Below, piece by piece: positions 26,730 to 35,658 of a DNA stretch of 64,000 nt. The notes under the pieces were generated by a model that made no database searches, was not told where the DNA came from, and was given only the letters and a program-made list of their open reading frames with translations. Each line of letters begins with the position of its first letter. Position 1 is the first letter of the stretch. Origin of the DNA: JADMJV01 sp964649085 (GTDB lineage Bacteria > Vulcanimicrobiota > Xenobia > Xenobiales > JADMJV01); NCBI GenBank assembly GCA_964649085.1, contig CAZYPN010000004.1, positions 137,728 to 201,727 of the forward strand, read 5' to 3'. The position numbers and the translations under genes were made by a program.

Positions 26730-27334
26730 ATGTGGTTTCCAAAACATGGTTTCGGGGCTCCTTTTGGCGCTGGCCGACCCCCTGGGTGTGGCTGTTGTGC
26801 ACCCTGGCCCTGGCCATCTTTGCGATGTCGATGCTCACCTGGCGCGAGGGACAGCGATTTCAGTCACGATCGCTTTCTGCGGCAGAGAGGGTCGTGGTGG
26901 AATCGGCGCTCGACCTGTGGCAGCAGTGGGGCGAGGAGTCGACCTCGTTACGAAGGATGCGGCAGCTGATTCAGAGGGACAGGATCCGTGCAATGGCGCT
27001 GGACGTCAATGCTCGCGCCGAGGAACGTAGCGCCTTTGGATACTGCGACGAGCACGGGCGCATCTTGTTGAACCCCGAGCTCTGCTTTCTTTATTGGCGC
27101 AGCCTGGGCAGGCTCGATGAAGCCGATCGGGTAGCTACGCTGGCCACCTTGCTTCACGAGGGACACCACCTCCAGGCCGGTTCTGATGAAGCCATGGCCT
27201 ATGAATACGAAGCCAGGTGCCTGAAGCAGCTGATCAGCTGGTCGAAGCGACGGTCGGTTCCCCAACTGGTTCAAGAGCTACAACTGTGGGAAAGCCAGAT
27301 CGGCAAACGTCATCGGCTTCAATCACCGAGATGA
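26702..27334 (+). CDS. Membrane-anchored putative zinc metallopeptidase
   Basis: A protein of 210 residues; the ATG at 26702 overlaps the anti-sigma end by 28 nt, and a GTG at 26732 is an alternative. One N-terminal membrane helix (about 28-46) is followed by a soluble domain. HEGHH at 152-156 and the next helix SDEAMAYEYEA (Glu163, Glu168, Glu170) form a likely zinc site of gluzincin type. No family name can be given. Its position after a membrane anti-sigma factor suggests that it may cleave that protein in a regulated-proteolysis step, which is only inference. It overlaps the convergent kinase gene by 16 nt. Confidence 0.65.
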   Translation: MPPSSSRTVDVVSKTWFRGSFWRWPTPWVWLLCTLALAIFAMSMLTWREGQRFQSRSLSAAERVVVESALDLWQQWGEESTSLRRMRQLIQRDRIRAMALDVNARAEERSAFGYCDEHGRILLNPELCFLYWRSLGRLDEADRVATLATLLHEGHHLQAGSDEAMAYEYEARCLKQLISWSKRRSVPQLVQELQLWESQIGKRHRLQSPR

Positions 27335-28632
27335 CCGAGCGGAATGTGGAGGCGACCCGTTTCCTTTTCGAAGACCAGCTCATCCGAGACGGTCAGCTCG
27401 CCGGGCAAGGGGCTAAAGGCAACCCAGGCAAAAGTCCCGCTGCGCCCGAGCGGCGAAGATGCCAGTCCCGTGCTCAGCACGATTCGCTCGCTCTGGCCCC
27501 AGGCCAGCGACCCCAGCCCCAACTGCAGCAGCAGTCCTTCCAGTCGATCGCGGTCGGCTTCGACGGCCGGCATCGGGCTGTGCAGGTTCAGTTCCCAGCG
27601 CAGACCCTTGCGACTGCCAGCTTGCAGGCGGCTCACCACTCCGCGTGCCAGTTCGTTCAAACAAAAGCGGCTGGACGAGCCGGGCGGAAAGGTCGGGGCG
27701 AGGCCTTGCACGACTCGTTCGAGCTGGTCGCCAGCCTGGGGATGCTGGCGCAACCACTGCAGCAAGGCTGCCAGTAGGGGGTCAGCCACCCGGTCCTGAA
27801 GGGTAACCACCTCGATGGCATCAGGCTCGAGTTGGAGCGGGGTTCGCTGGAGCCTTACCGGAAAGGAGTTGCCATCGCTGTTGAGGGCCAGCCCCAGGGC
27901 GGTGTCTCCTGGGGTTTCGGGCAGGCCCGCCAGAAAACCGTCGAGCAGTCGGCCCGCCGCAGCCTCGGGATGCAACCCCAGCATCTGTTGGGCCCGATGG
28001 TTGAGACCGCGAATGCGCAGATCTTGATCGGTGGTGACAATGCCCACCGGGGCCGCGTCGAGGATGGCCCGCAGGCGGCGATTGAGCCGTTCCATTTCTT
28101 CCCGCGAATGCTCCAGTTCCTCTTGCAACGTGCCCAGTTGGGCCACCGCCGACTCGGTCAGGTGTCGACGCAGCGTCATCGAGGCGGCCGCCTGACGGAT
28201 TTCCATCACGTCGAAGGGTTTGCTCAGCAACATCAGGTTGTCGGCACTCCGCACCCGCCGCTGCAAGTCGTCCCAGGAATAGTCGGAATAAGCCGTGCAA
28301 ATGACCACTTGCAAAAGCGGATCGCGCTGCCACATGCGTTCCACCGTCTCCAGCCCGTCCCAACCGGGGGGCATGCGCATATCGACGAAGGCCATGGCGT
28401 AGGGCTGGCGGCGCTCCTGGGCCTGAATGAGCATGTCCAGAGCCTGCCTGCCGCTGTTGGCAAAATCCAGCTGGTAGAGGAGATCGGCTTCCTCATCCGG
28501 ACCCAGTTCAAGTATTTCCAGTTCCAGGGGGTCGAGGTCGGCCAGTCCGCTGCTGCCCGCAGACCCGAGAATCTTTTGAAAATCCTCGTGAATAGATGGC
28601 TGGTCGTCGACTACCAGGAGGCGGCGGTTCAC
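27319..28632 (-). CDS. Receiver-PAS protein with degenerate histidine-kinase C-terminus
   Basis: A protein of 437 residues; the GTG at 28632 is chosen because the receiver begins at once (RRLLVVDDQPS) with GGAAGG 7 nt upstream. The receiver is intact (VVDDQ, AMAFVDMRMPPGWDG, SKPFDV). A coiled coil (about 160-200) leads to a PAS domain (AILDAAPVGIVTTDQDLRI). The C-terminal ~170 residues resemble a kinase ATPase domain in strand pattern but lack a DHp His, the N box and both G boxes. It is probably a regulated scaffold or output protein, not a kinase. It is divergent from the complete kinase at 28711 across a 25-bp palindrome. Confidence 0.78.
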   Translation of the reverse strand: MNRRLLVVDDQPSIHEDFQKILGSAGSSGLADLDPLELEILELGPDEEADLLYQLDFANSGRQALDMLIQAQERRQPYAMAFVDMRMPPGWDGLETVERMWQRDPLLQVVICTAYSDYSWDDLQRRVRSADNLMLLSKPFDVMEIRQAAASMTLRRHLTESAVAQLGTLQEELEHSREEMERLNRRLRAILDAAPVGIVTTDQDLRIRGLNHRAQQMLGLHPEAAAGRLLDGFLAGLPETPGDTALGLALNSDGNSFPVRLQRTPLQLEPDAIEVVTLQDRVADPLLAALLQWLRQHPQAGDQLERVVQGLAPTFPPGSSSRFCLNELARGVVSRLQAGSRKGLRWELNLHSPMPAVEADRDRLEGLLLQLGLGSLAWGQSERIVLSTGLASSPLGRSGTFAWVAFSPLPGELTVSDELVFEKETGRLHIPLGHLGD

Positions 28633-28647
28633 TCCTGAGCCTTCCAG

Positions 28648-28672
28648 AGAGGGCAGGTCAGACCTGCCCTCT
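28648..28672. promoter_or_regulatory. 25-bp perfect palindrome between divergent signalling genes
   Basis: The arms AGAGGGCAGGTC and GACCTGCCCTCT are perfectly complementary around one central A. It fills a third of the 78-bp gap between genes starting at 28632 (minus) and 28711 (plus), where it could be a shared operator or form a hairpin in either leader. Confidence 0.6.
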
Positions 28673-28710
28673 GGGGAGGCCCACTTGTCTTCGAACCAGA
28701 ATAGTCTGGC

Positions 28711-30819
28711 GTGAATCAGGCGCCACCGTGGAAGCTTCGCCACCGGATTCTGCTCCTGGTGGGAGCGATTGTCACGGGTACCCTGGCGGCCAGCCTCTTT
28801 CTGGTCGAACGCCAGGTGCGCGAGTATGTCGAGGTTCGCACCGTATCCCAGCTCCGTCGCCACATGGAGAGCTTCCAACGCCGCGATCTGGAGCGAGGTA
28901 TGGCCCTGCAGCTCATGGCCAGCTCGCTGGCCGCTTCCCCGGCTTGGGACCCCTTGTTGAGCCGCCACGACTGGCCTAAGCTGGCGCAGGGTTTACGCGA
29001 GTCGGTGCAGAGCTATCAGATCGCCTGGGTGCTCGACGCCCAGGGACGACCTTTGTTGCGCTCTGACCTGGTGGCTCCGGCTTCGGGTGACGGCGAACTG
29101 GCAGCGCTTCCCTTTGTGAGAGGCAGTTTGAAGGGCGAGTCGGGCCAGGGTTATGGCTGGTTCACGGGCGGCTTATGGCGCCTGGCTTCGGTACCGCTGC
29201 AGACCTCCGACTTCCAGGGAAGCCTGACGGTGGGCTATCGAATCGACCATACCCTGGTGGAGCTGGCGGCTCGCGAGGCCGACTGCGACGTGGCTTTGTT
29301 TCGAGACGGCAAGCTGTTGGGCCTGAACGAGCGCTGCCGACTGCCGGGGCCCCAGTTGGCCAGCACCCTGGCCACTACGCTAAAGCCCGGTGGGGCGCTG
29401 GAGTTTGCCACCCGCGACGCTGCCCACCAGTACCGTGGACTGGCCTTTCCGTTGGGGGGCACGGACCGGTTTCCGGCCTGGTTGGTGCTGGTTCAGGACA
29501 ATGCCGATGCTATTGAACTGGTGTCACAGGCGCGGCGCTCGCTGGGCATCCTGGGTGTTTTGTCCTTGCTGGGTGCCGTGCTGATCAGCATTCCCGTTGT
29601 GGGCCGGGTGGCCCAACCCGCCGAAGTGATGGAAACGGTCTTTCAGACCGTGGGTGACGGTCTCGTCCATTTCGACCGCCAGGGCCGGCTTCTCAAGGTG
29701 AATTCTGCGGCTCGCGACCTGCTTCAGATCGAAGAGGGTGGCAGCTACAATTTCTTTGAGCGGGTTCGCCTCGCCAATGCCGAGCGTCAGGCCTTTTCTC
29801 GCCAGGCCCTGGAGGCAACGCTGAAGGACGGTAGTTTTCGTTGCGAGGATGGCTGGTTGGAATCGGGTGCCCAGGGGTTTCCTGCCTCCTACGTAGTGGC
29901 TCCGGTCAGGCAGGAAGGACAGTGGACCGGCTCGGTATTGTCGTTTCGCGACAATCGCCAGACCAGGGAAATGCAGCGGCAATTGCTGGACCTCTCGCAT
30001 CAGGCCGGCATGGCGGAGGTGGCTACCGGAACCCTGCACAATGTGGGCAATGCCCTCAATAGCGTCAACGTATCGGCGGGCGTGATCGGCGAAAAGTTGC
30101 GGCATTCTCGGATCGACTCGCTGAGAAAGGCAGCCACGCTGCTCGACCGTTCCGGCCCGGAGCTGGTCGAGTTCCTGACCCAGGATCCGAAAGGGCAGAA
30201 GGTTCCCGGGTTGCTGGTCAAGCTGGCACGTGGCGCCGAGGAACAACAGGCCGAAGTGCTACGGGAGCTGGAGAACCTCACGGGCTGTGTCGAGCACGTG
30301 AAGCAGGTGATCAAATCGCAGCAGGGCTTTACCAGAACCACCGGTTTGCTCGAGTGGCTTGCCCTCGATCGAATCCTGGAGGAGGCCCTGTCGATCAGCC
30401 TGGCGGCTCATCCCTTGAGTGGTCTGGAGGTCGTTCGCGATTGGCAGGGGACGCTGGAGACCCAATCGGAGAAGCACAAACTGTTGCAGATTCTCGTCAA
30501 TCTCTGCGGCAACGCACTGCAGTCGCTACAGGCCAGCTCTCAATCGGTAAAGCGACTGGGACTGAGAATTCGAGGTGAGGCAGGAGAAGGGTTTCGTATC
30601 GAGGTGGAGGACAATGGCCTGGGCATCGCCGAGGAGCATCTGGACAAGCTCTTTACTCACGGGTTTACCACCAAGACCGATGGTCACGGTTTTGGGCTTC
30701 ACAACAGTAGCCTGGCGGCGCGCAATCTGGGAGGCAAGCTCGAGGCCACCAGCCCCGGGCCAGGTTTGGGAGCGTGTTTCACCCTGACCCTTCCCCCAGG
30801 TCCAGCAGCGGGCTCCTAG
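28711..30819 (+). CDS. Membrane sensor histidine kinase with PAS domain
   Basis: A protein of 702 residues with a GTG start. Membrane helices at about 11-31 and 270-292 bracket a ~240-residue extracytoplasmic sensor of dCACHE-like type (residues 32-268). The cytoplasmic part has PAS (about 305-420) and a DHp helix GTLHNVGNALNSVNVSA with candidate His. The ATPase domain is complete: N box LVNLCGNALQSL, G1 VEDNGLGIA, F box FTHGFTTK and G2 GHGFGLHNSSLAARNLGG. It should signal in response to an outside ligand. The divergent receiver-PAS protein is the obvious partner. The end overlaps the convergent unknown gene (CTAG). Confidence 0.9.
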   Translation: MNQAPPWKLRHRILLLVGAIVTGTLAASLFLVERQVREYVEVRTVSQLRRHMESFQRRDLERGMALQLMASSLAASPAWDPLLSRHDWPKLAQGLRESVQSYQIAWVLDAQGRPLLRSDLVAPASGDGELAALPFVRGSLKGESGQGYGWFTGGLWRLASVPLQTSDFQGSLTVGYRIDHTLVELAAREADCDVALFRDGKLLGLNERCRLPGPQLASTLATTLKPGGALEFATRDAAHQYRGLAFPLGGTDRFPAWLVLVQDNADAIELVSQARRSLGILGVLSLLGAVLISIPVVGRVAQPAEVMETVFQTVGDGLVHFDRQGRLLKVNSAARDLLQIEEGGSYNFFERVRLANAERQAFSRQALEATLKDGSFRCEDGWLESGAQGFPASYVVAPVRQEGQWTGSVLSFRDNRQTREMQRQLLDLSHQAGMAEVATGTLHNVGNALNSVNVSAGVIGEKLRHSRIDSLRKAATLLDRSGPELVEFLTQDPKGQKVPGLLVKLARGAEEQQAEVLRELENLTGCVEHVKQVIKSQQGFTRTTGLLEWLALDRILEEALSISLAAHPLSGLEVVRDWQGTLETQSEKHKLLQILVNLCGNALQSLQASSQSVKRLGLRIRGEAGEGFRIEVEDNGLGIAEEHLDKLFTHGFTTKTDGHGFGLHNSSLAARNLGGKLEATSPGPGLGACFTLTLPPGPAAGS

Positions 30820-31907
30820 CCCGGCTTCAGGTGGGCGTACTGACTCGGCGCCACGTAGAGGTTGGGGTCGAGCAGATGCTCGCGCACCATCTCGGCAATG
30901 AAGTGCATTCGCTCTGGCAGGTCGCCCCAATACTCGGCGCCGGTACCCTCCATCGAATTCGGGTCGGCGTGAGGGTTGCCGCCGGTCTGGCGCCACAGGC
31001 TCAGGATGGTTTTCAGTTCGGGGTTCTTCAAGGCGTGGAAGTCGCGGACTTTGTTTTGGGCCAGGTTCTCCTCGTTCTGGCTGCGGGGCACGTCCTGATT
31101 GAGGTTGGCCTCGAAGCCGGGCCAGCGCATCCGCAATTTGTCCGTCAGGAAGGCTTCGGCGCTGGGGGCGCCGCTCAGGGCGGCAAAGGCGCCCAATCCG
31201 AGGCCCATCAGCCAGTTGGGCCCCGGCAGTTCCTGCATGGCCTTGTTTAGAAACGGGTCCAGACGTGCCTGTTCCCGTCCTCCGTAGGCGATATTGCCAA
31301 GCAATACCAGTTCTTGCTTGGTCTGGGGGTCGCTTTCCCACATGGCCTGATAGTAGGAGCGGAAGACCTGACGCAGGGGTTCGTCCGGAAGAGATTCCAG
31401 AAAGGCCTGGATTTTTTCGGCATTGGGTGCCGTGTCGTGGCGAAAGGTTTCCACAAATCGGGCCACCGGGATGCCGATGTCGCCCATGGCGATGCCGTTG
31501 GCCTGATGCAGGTGATTGCGGCCGGTCCCTTTGATACCCATCACCTGTGACTCGCCACGCAGGAAGGCCCCGGCCCGTTCCGAGGCATGGCTACCCCAAA
31601 GGGCCCAGTTCGCCCCGGAAGGGGGGCCCTGACGGTTGAGTAACTCGTCCAGTTCGATGCCCAGGTCGAAGAACAGCTGAGACACCTGCTGATTGCGCTC
31701 GATCTTCTCGGGGGTGATGCGCATCGAAACGCTGTCTTCTTTGCTGACCATCTCGCGCAGTTCTTTCAGTTTCGCACCCCAGCGGGTAGCCTTCAGATCG
31801 TCATCCGAACAGATGTCGACCCCGTCTTTCCCAGTGCCTTCGGCGCCCTGAGGGCTGCGGCGGGCCACGGAGTGATTGCTGGCAGGGGTCGTGCTGTGAA
31901 TCTTCAT
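30816..31907 (-). CDS. Uncharacterised protein
   Basis: A protein of 363 residues that I do not recognise. The N-terminal ~45 residues are Ser/Thr/Gly-rich and look disordered. The rest is a helical globular protein with WGSHASERAGAFLRGE, KGTGRNHLHQANGIAMGDIGIP and LGNIAYGGREQARLDPFL, conserved-looking stretches with several His that might hold a cofactor. No signal peptide or membrane segment is evident. TGGGGAC lies just before the ATG. It lies 40 nt after metH on the same strand, so it may be co-transcribed. Confidence 0.6.
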   Translation of the reverse strand: MKIHSTTPASNHSVARRSPQGAEGTGKDGVDICSDDDLKATRWGAKLKELREMVSKEDSVSMRITPEKIERNQQVSQLFFDLGIELDELLNRQGPPSGANWALWGSHASERAGAFLRGESQVMGIKGTGRNHLHQANGIAMGDIGIPVARFVETFRHDTAPNAEKIQAFLESLPDEPLRQVFRSYYQAMWESDPQTKQELVLLGNIAYGGREQARLDPFLNKAMQELPGPNWLMGLGLGAFAALSGAPSAEAFLTDKLRMRWPGFEANLNQDVPRSQNEENLAQNKVRDFHALKNPELKTILSLWRQTGGNPHADPNSMEGTGAEYWGDLPERMHFIAEMVREHLLDPNLYVAPSQYAHLKPG

Positions 31908-31947
31908 GTCCCCAGGCTACCCCAGGGGTCTGAAGGAAATCTGAAGC

Positions 31948-34900
31948 TCAGGCCATGACGGGATCGCGTTCATAGGCCAGATTGGGCTCCAGCCAACGCT
32001 CCACTTCCTCCACCGGCCACTGGTTGCGGCTCGCGAATTCTTCGATCTGGTCCCTGGCCAATTTGCCCACGGCGAAGTAGCGCGCTTCGGGCGAGGCCAG
32101 ATAGAACCCGCTCACTGAACTGGCCGGCCACATGGCCAGGCTCTCGGTGAGCCGAATTCCGGTGTGCTTCTCGGCCTCGAGCAGGTCCCAGATCAGGCGC
32201 TTACCGCGATGGTCGGGGCAGGCCGGATAGCCGGGCGCCGGGCGAATGCCGCGATAGCGCTCCTTGATCAGGTCGGCCATCTCCAGGTGTTCTTCGCGAC
32301 CATAGCCCCACTCACGTCGGGCCTGCTGGTGCAGCATCTCGGCCAGGGCCTCGGCTAGGCGGTCGGCCAGGGCCTTGGCCATGATCGAGTTGTATTCGTC
32401 GTGCTGGGCATCCAGTTCGGCCACAAACTCGTCCAGGCCCCAGCCCGTGGTTACCGCAAAGGCCCCCAGGCTGTCCATCCGGCCGCTGTAGCGGGGAGCG
32501 ATAAAGTCGCTCATGCACAGGTTCGGAAGGCCTTCGGCCCGGACCATTTGCTGACGCAAACAGCCCCAGCGCCCCAGTGGCTGTCCCTGCTCATCGTAGA
32601 CCAGGATGTCGTCTTGCTCCGACTGAGCCTGAAAGAATCCGTAGACGGCGCGAGCCCTCAGCAGTTTGCGCTCCACCATCGTGTGAAGCAGGGCTTTCGC
32701 ATCTTGCAGCAACTCTTGAGCCCGGGGTCCGATCTCGGGGTCGTCGAGAATCTTGGGATAGGCCCCGCGCAGTTGCCAGGTGGCGAAAAATGGGGTCCAG
32801 TCGATATAGGGCACGATCTCTTCAAGGGCCGGCTCGAAGCTGCGAACCCCAAAGAACTCGGGCCGGGCCAACTCGGCTTCCTGCCAGTCGATGGTTGGGG
32901 CGTTCTGGCGGGCCTGCTCCAGGCTGAGGTAACGGTCGCGGGTCTGCCCTTCGCCGTGGCGGCGCTGCATTTCCTCATAATCCTTCTGCAGTTCCTCGAG
33001 AAAGCCGGGGCGCAGCGTAGGGTCGAGCAGCTTTTGCAGCACCGGAACCACCCTCGAGGCGTCTTTGACATGGACGGTGGGTTGCTGGAAGCGAGGGGCA
33101 ATGCGCACGGCCGTGTGGGCTTTGCTGGTGGTTGCGCCCCCGATCAGCAGGGGCATGGGCATCTCCTGCCGCTGCATTTCCTTGGCAACGTGAACCATTT
33201 CGTCCAGCGACGGAGTGATCAGCCCCGACAGTCCAACAGCCACCACGTTGTGCTCGCGGGCCTTTTGCAAAATGGTCTCGGCCGCAACCATGACGCCCAG
33301 GTCGAGCACTTCATAGGAGTTGCACTTGAGCACCACTCCCACGATGTTCTTGCCGATATCGTGGACGTCACCCTTGACGGTGGCCAGCAGCACGGTGCCT
33401 TTGGCCGAGCCGCCCTGACGTTCTTTCTCCATATAGGGCTCCAGGTAGGCCACGGCTTTTTTCATCACGCGGGCGCTTTTCACCACCTGGGGCAAGAACA
33501 TTTTGCCGGCTCCGAAGAGATCGCCGACCACGTTCATTCCGTCCATCAAGGGGCCTTCAATGACGAGCAGCGGGCTGCCCAGGGCCTGGCGGCATTCCTC
33601 GACATCCTGGTCGATATGTTCCACCAGTCCCTTGATCAGCGCGTGCTTGAGGCGCTCGGACACGGGCCAGCCACGCCACTCGGCCTGCTCTTTTTGGGCG
33701 GCCTGAGCCGGCCCGCTACGGGCCTTGAGCTCTTCGGCGTAGGTCACCAGCCGCTCGGTAGCGTCGGGACGTCGATAGAGCAGCACGTCTTCTACGTAGG
33801 CCAGCAGTTCGGGCGGAATTTCTTCGTAGACACTCAGCATACCGGCATTGACGATGCCAAAATCCAGACCGCGCTGGATCGAATGATACAGGAAGGCAGC
33901 GTGCATGGCCTCACGCACGGGGTTGTTACCCCGGAAGGAAAAGCTGACGTTGCTGATGCCACCTACGGTTTTGGCTCCGGGGCAGTGCTGCTTGATGTCG
34001 CCCACGGCCTCGATGAAGGCCAGCCCGTAGAGGTCGTGCTCTTCCATGCCGGTGGCTACGGTCAGCACGTTGGGGTCGAACATCATGTCCTCGGGGGCGA
34101 AGTCGAGCTTTTCTCGCAGCAAATTATAGGCCCGCTTGCAAACCGCCAGCTTGCGCTCGCGCGTATCTGCCTGGCCCTGCTCGTCAAAGGCCATGATCAC
34201 GGCGGCCGCCCCATAGCGTTGCAGCAGAGCCGCCCGGCGCAAAAACTCTGCCTCGCCGTCTTTCAAGCTGATCGAGTTGACCACGCACTTGCCCTGCACG
34301 CAGCGCAGGCCGGCTTCGAGCACCTCCCAGCGGGAGCTATCGAGCATCAGCGGCACCCGAGAAATATCGGGTTCGGAGGCCAGCAGGTTCAGGAAACGGA
34401 CCATGGTCGACACCGAGTCGATCATGCCCTCATCCATGTTGATGTCCAGCAGGTTGGCTCCGCTTTCCACCTGCTGACGGGCCACACCCAACGCCTTCTC
34501 CAGGTCGCCCTGGCGAATCATCTCGGCGAACTTGGGGCTGCCCGTGATATTGGTGCGCTCGCCAATCATGCTAAAGCCCGTCGAGGGCTTCACGGTGTAG
34601 GCTTCCAGCCCGGCTAGCCGCATCAGGCCGTCATGTTGGGGCAGCTTTCGAGGGGCGATCTGCCCCACCCAGCGGGCCATGGCTCGAATGTGTTCAGGAC
34701 CGGTGCCGCAGCAGCCACCCACGATGTTGATCCAGCCCTGCTCGGCGAAGTCGGCCAGCACCTTCGACATGTGCTCGGGGGTTTCGTCGTAGCCGCCGAA
34801 TTCGTTGGGCAGCCCGGCATTGGGATAGCAGCTGAAGTAGCAGTCGGCCAGACCGCTGAGTTCTTCCACGTAGGAGCGCATGTCTTCGGCGCCCAGCGCG

Positions 34901-35622
34901 CAGTTGATGCCTACCGAAAGGGGCCGGGCGTGGCGCACGCTGGTCCAGAAGGCTTCGACGTTCTGTCCGGAAAGCGTGCGCCCCGACTTGTCCACAATGG
35001 TCACCGAAATCATCAGGGGAACGCGTCGTCCGGCCTCGGCAAAGACCTCTTCCAGCGTGAACAGGCCGGCCTTGAGGTTGAGGGTGTCGGTAATGGTTTC
35101 AAAAAGCAGCACGTCGACGCCGGCCTCGACCAGGGCCAGCGCCTGCTCTCGATAGGCCGCAGCCATGTGTTCGAAATTGGTGGCGCGGTAGCCCGGGTCG
35201 TTCGGATCGGAGGCCAGCGAGGTGGTGCGGGTGGTGGGCCCCAGCGAACCCGCCACAAAGCGGGGCTTGCCGTCTTCTTTGGAGGCTTGCTCGGCGGCTT
35301 CGCGGGCCAGGCGCACAGCCTCACGGTTCATCTCGACCACCGACGACTGCAGGTCGTAGTCTTCCTGACTGATGGCGTTGGCACCGAAGGTATTGGTCTC
35401 GACCATATCGGCCCCGGCCTGGAAGTATTCCAGGTGGATCTGGCGCACAATGTCTGGGCGGGTCAGGCACAGCACGTCGCTGTTGCCGCGCAAATTTCGG
35501 TGGTGATCGCGGAAGCGTTGGCCGCGGAAATCCTCTTCCTCAAGTTTGTGCCGCTGGAGCATGGTGCCCATGCCACCGTCGAGAAGAAGAATACGCTGCT
35601 GGAGAATGTCTTGAAGAGTCAC
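31948..35622 (-). CDS. metH: Cobalamin-dependent methionine synthase
   Basis: A protein of 1224 residues, the normal full length. Domains in order: homocysteine-binding (1-330, zinc Cys in NCALG and GGCCGTG), methyltetrahydrofolate-binding pterin domain (about 350-610, GERTNITGSPKF), cobalamin cap and binding domain (about 650-880, VHDIGKNIVG with the His that coordinates cobalt), and the reactivation/SAM domain (about 900-1224, with RYRGIRPAPGYPACPDH). It transfers the methyl of 5-methyltetrahydrofolate to homocysteine in the cytoplasm. The start is GTG. No cobalamin riboswitch fits in the 36-bp gap upstream. Confidence 0.97.
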   Translation of the reverse strand: MTLQDILQQRILLLDGGMGTMLQRHKLEEEDFRGQRFRDHHRNLRGNSDVLCLTRPDIVRQIHLEYFQAGADMVETNTFGANAISQEDYDLQSSVVEMNREAVRLAREAAEQASKEDGKPRFVAGSLGPTTRTTSLASDPNDPGYRATNFEHMAAAYREQALALVEAGVDVLLFETITDTLNLKAGLFTLEEVFAEAGRRVPLMISVTIVDKSGRTLSGQNVEAFWTSVRHARPLSVGINCALGAEDMRSYVEELSGLADCYFSCYPNAGLPNEFGGYDETPEHMSKVLADFAEQGWINIVGGCCGTGPEHIRAMARWVGQIAPRKLPQHDGLMRLAGLEAYTVKPSTGFSMIGERTNITGSPKFAEMIRQGDLEKALGVARQQVESGANLLDINMDEGMIDSVSTMVRFLNLLASEPDISRVPLMLDSSRWEVLEAGLRCVQGKCVVNSISLKDGEAEFLRRAALLQRYGAAAVIMAFDEQGQADTRERKLAVCKRAYNLLREKLDFAPEDMMFDPNVLTVATGMEEHDLYGLAFIEAVGDIKQHCPGAKTVGGISNVSFSFRGNNPVREAMHAAFLYHSIQRGLDFGIVNAGMLSVYEEIPPELLAYVEDVLLYRRPDATERLVTYAEELKARSGPAQAAQKEQAEWRGWPVSERLKHALIKGLVEHIDQDVEECRQALGSPLLVIEGPLMDGMNVVGDLFGAGKMFLPQVVKSARVMKKAVAYLEPYMEKERQGGSAKGTVLLATVKGDVHDIGKNIVGVVLKCNSYEVLDLGVMVAAETILQKAREHNVVAVGLSGLITPSLDEMVHVAKEMQRQEMPMPLLIGGATTSKAHTAVRIAPRFQQPTVHVKDASRVVPVLQKLLDPTLRPGFLEELQKDYEEMQRRHGEGQTRDRYLSLEQARQNAPTIDWQEAELARPEFFGVRSFEPALEEIVPYIDWTPFFATWQLRGAYPKILDDPEIGPRAQELLQDAKALLHTMVERKLLRARAVYGFFQAQSEQDDILVYDEQGQPLGRWGCLRQQMVRAEGLPNLCMSDFIAPRYSGRMDSLGAFAVTTGWGLDEFVAELDAQHDEYNSIMAKALADRLAEALAEMLHQQARREWGYGREEHLEMADLIKERYRGIRPAPGYPACPDHRGKRLIWDLLEAEKHTGIRLTESLAMWPASSVSGFYLASPEARYFAVGKLARDQIEEFASRNQWPVEEVERWLEPNLAYERDPVMA

Positions 35623-35658
35623 ACCTCAGTGTGCCCTTTCCCGAAGCGGGATAAACAG

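Noticed and set aside
32401..34617. 738-residue open frame on the plus strand
   Set aside because: It is antisense to metH. The protein is His/Gln/Gly-rich with no domain, the usual shadow of a high-GC gene.
35623..35658. Cobalamin riboswitch before metH
   Set aside because: Only 36 bp separate metH from the upstream gene, too short for the riboswitch, and no conserved box is seen.
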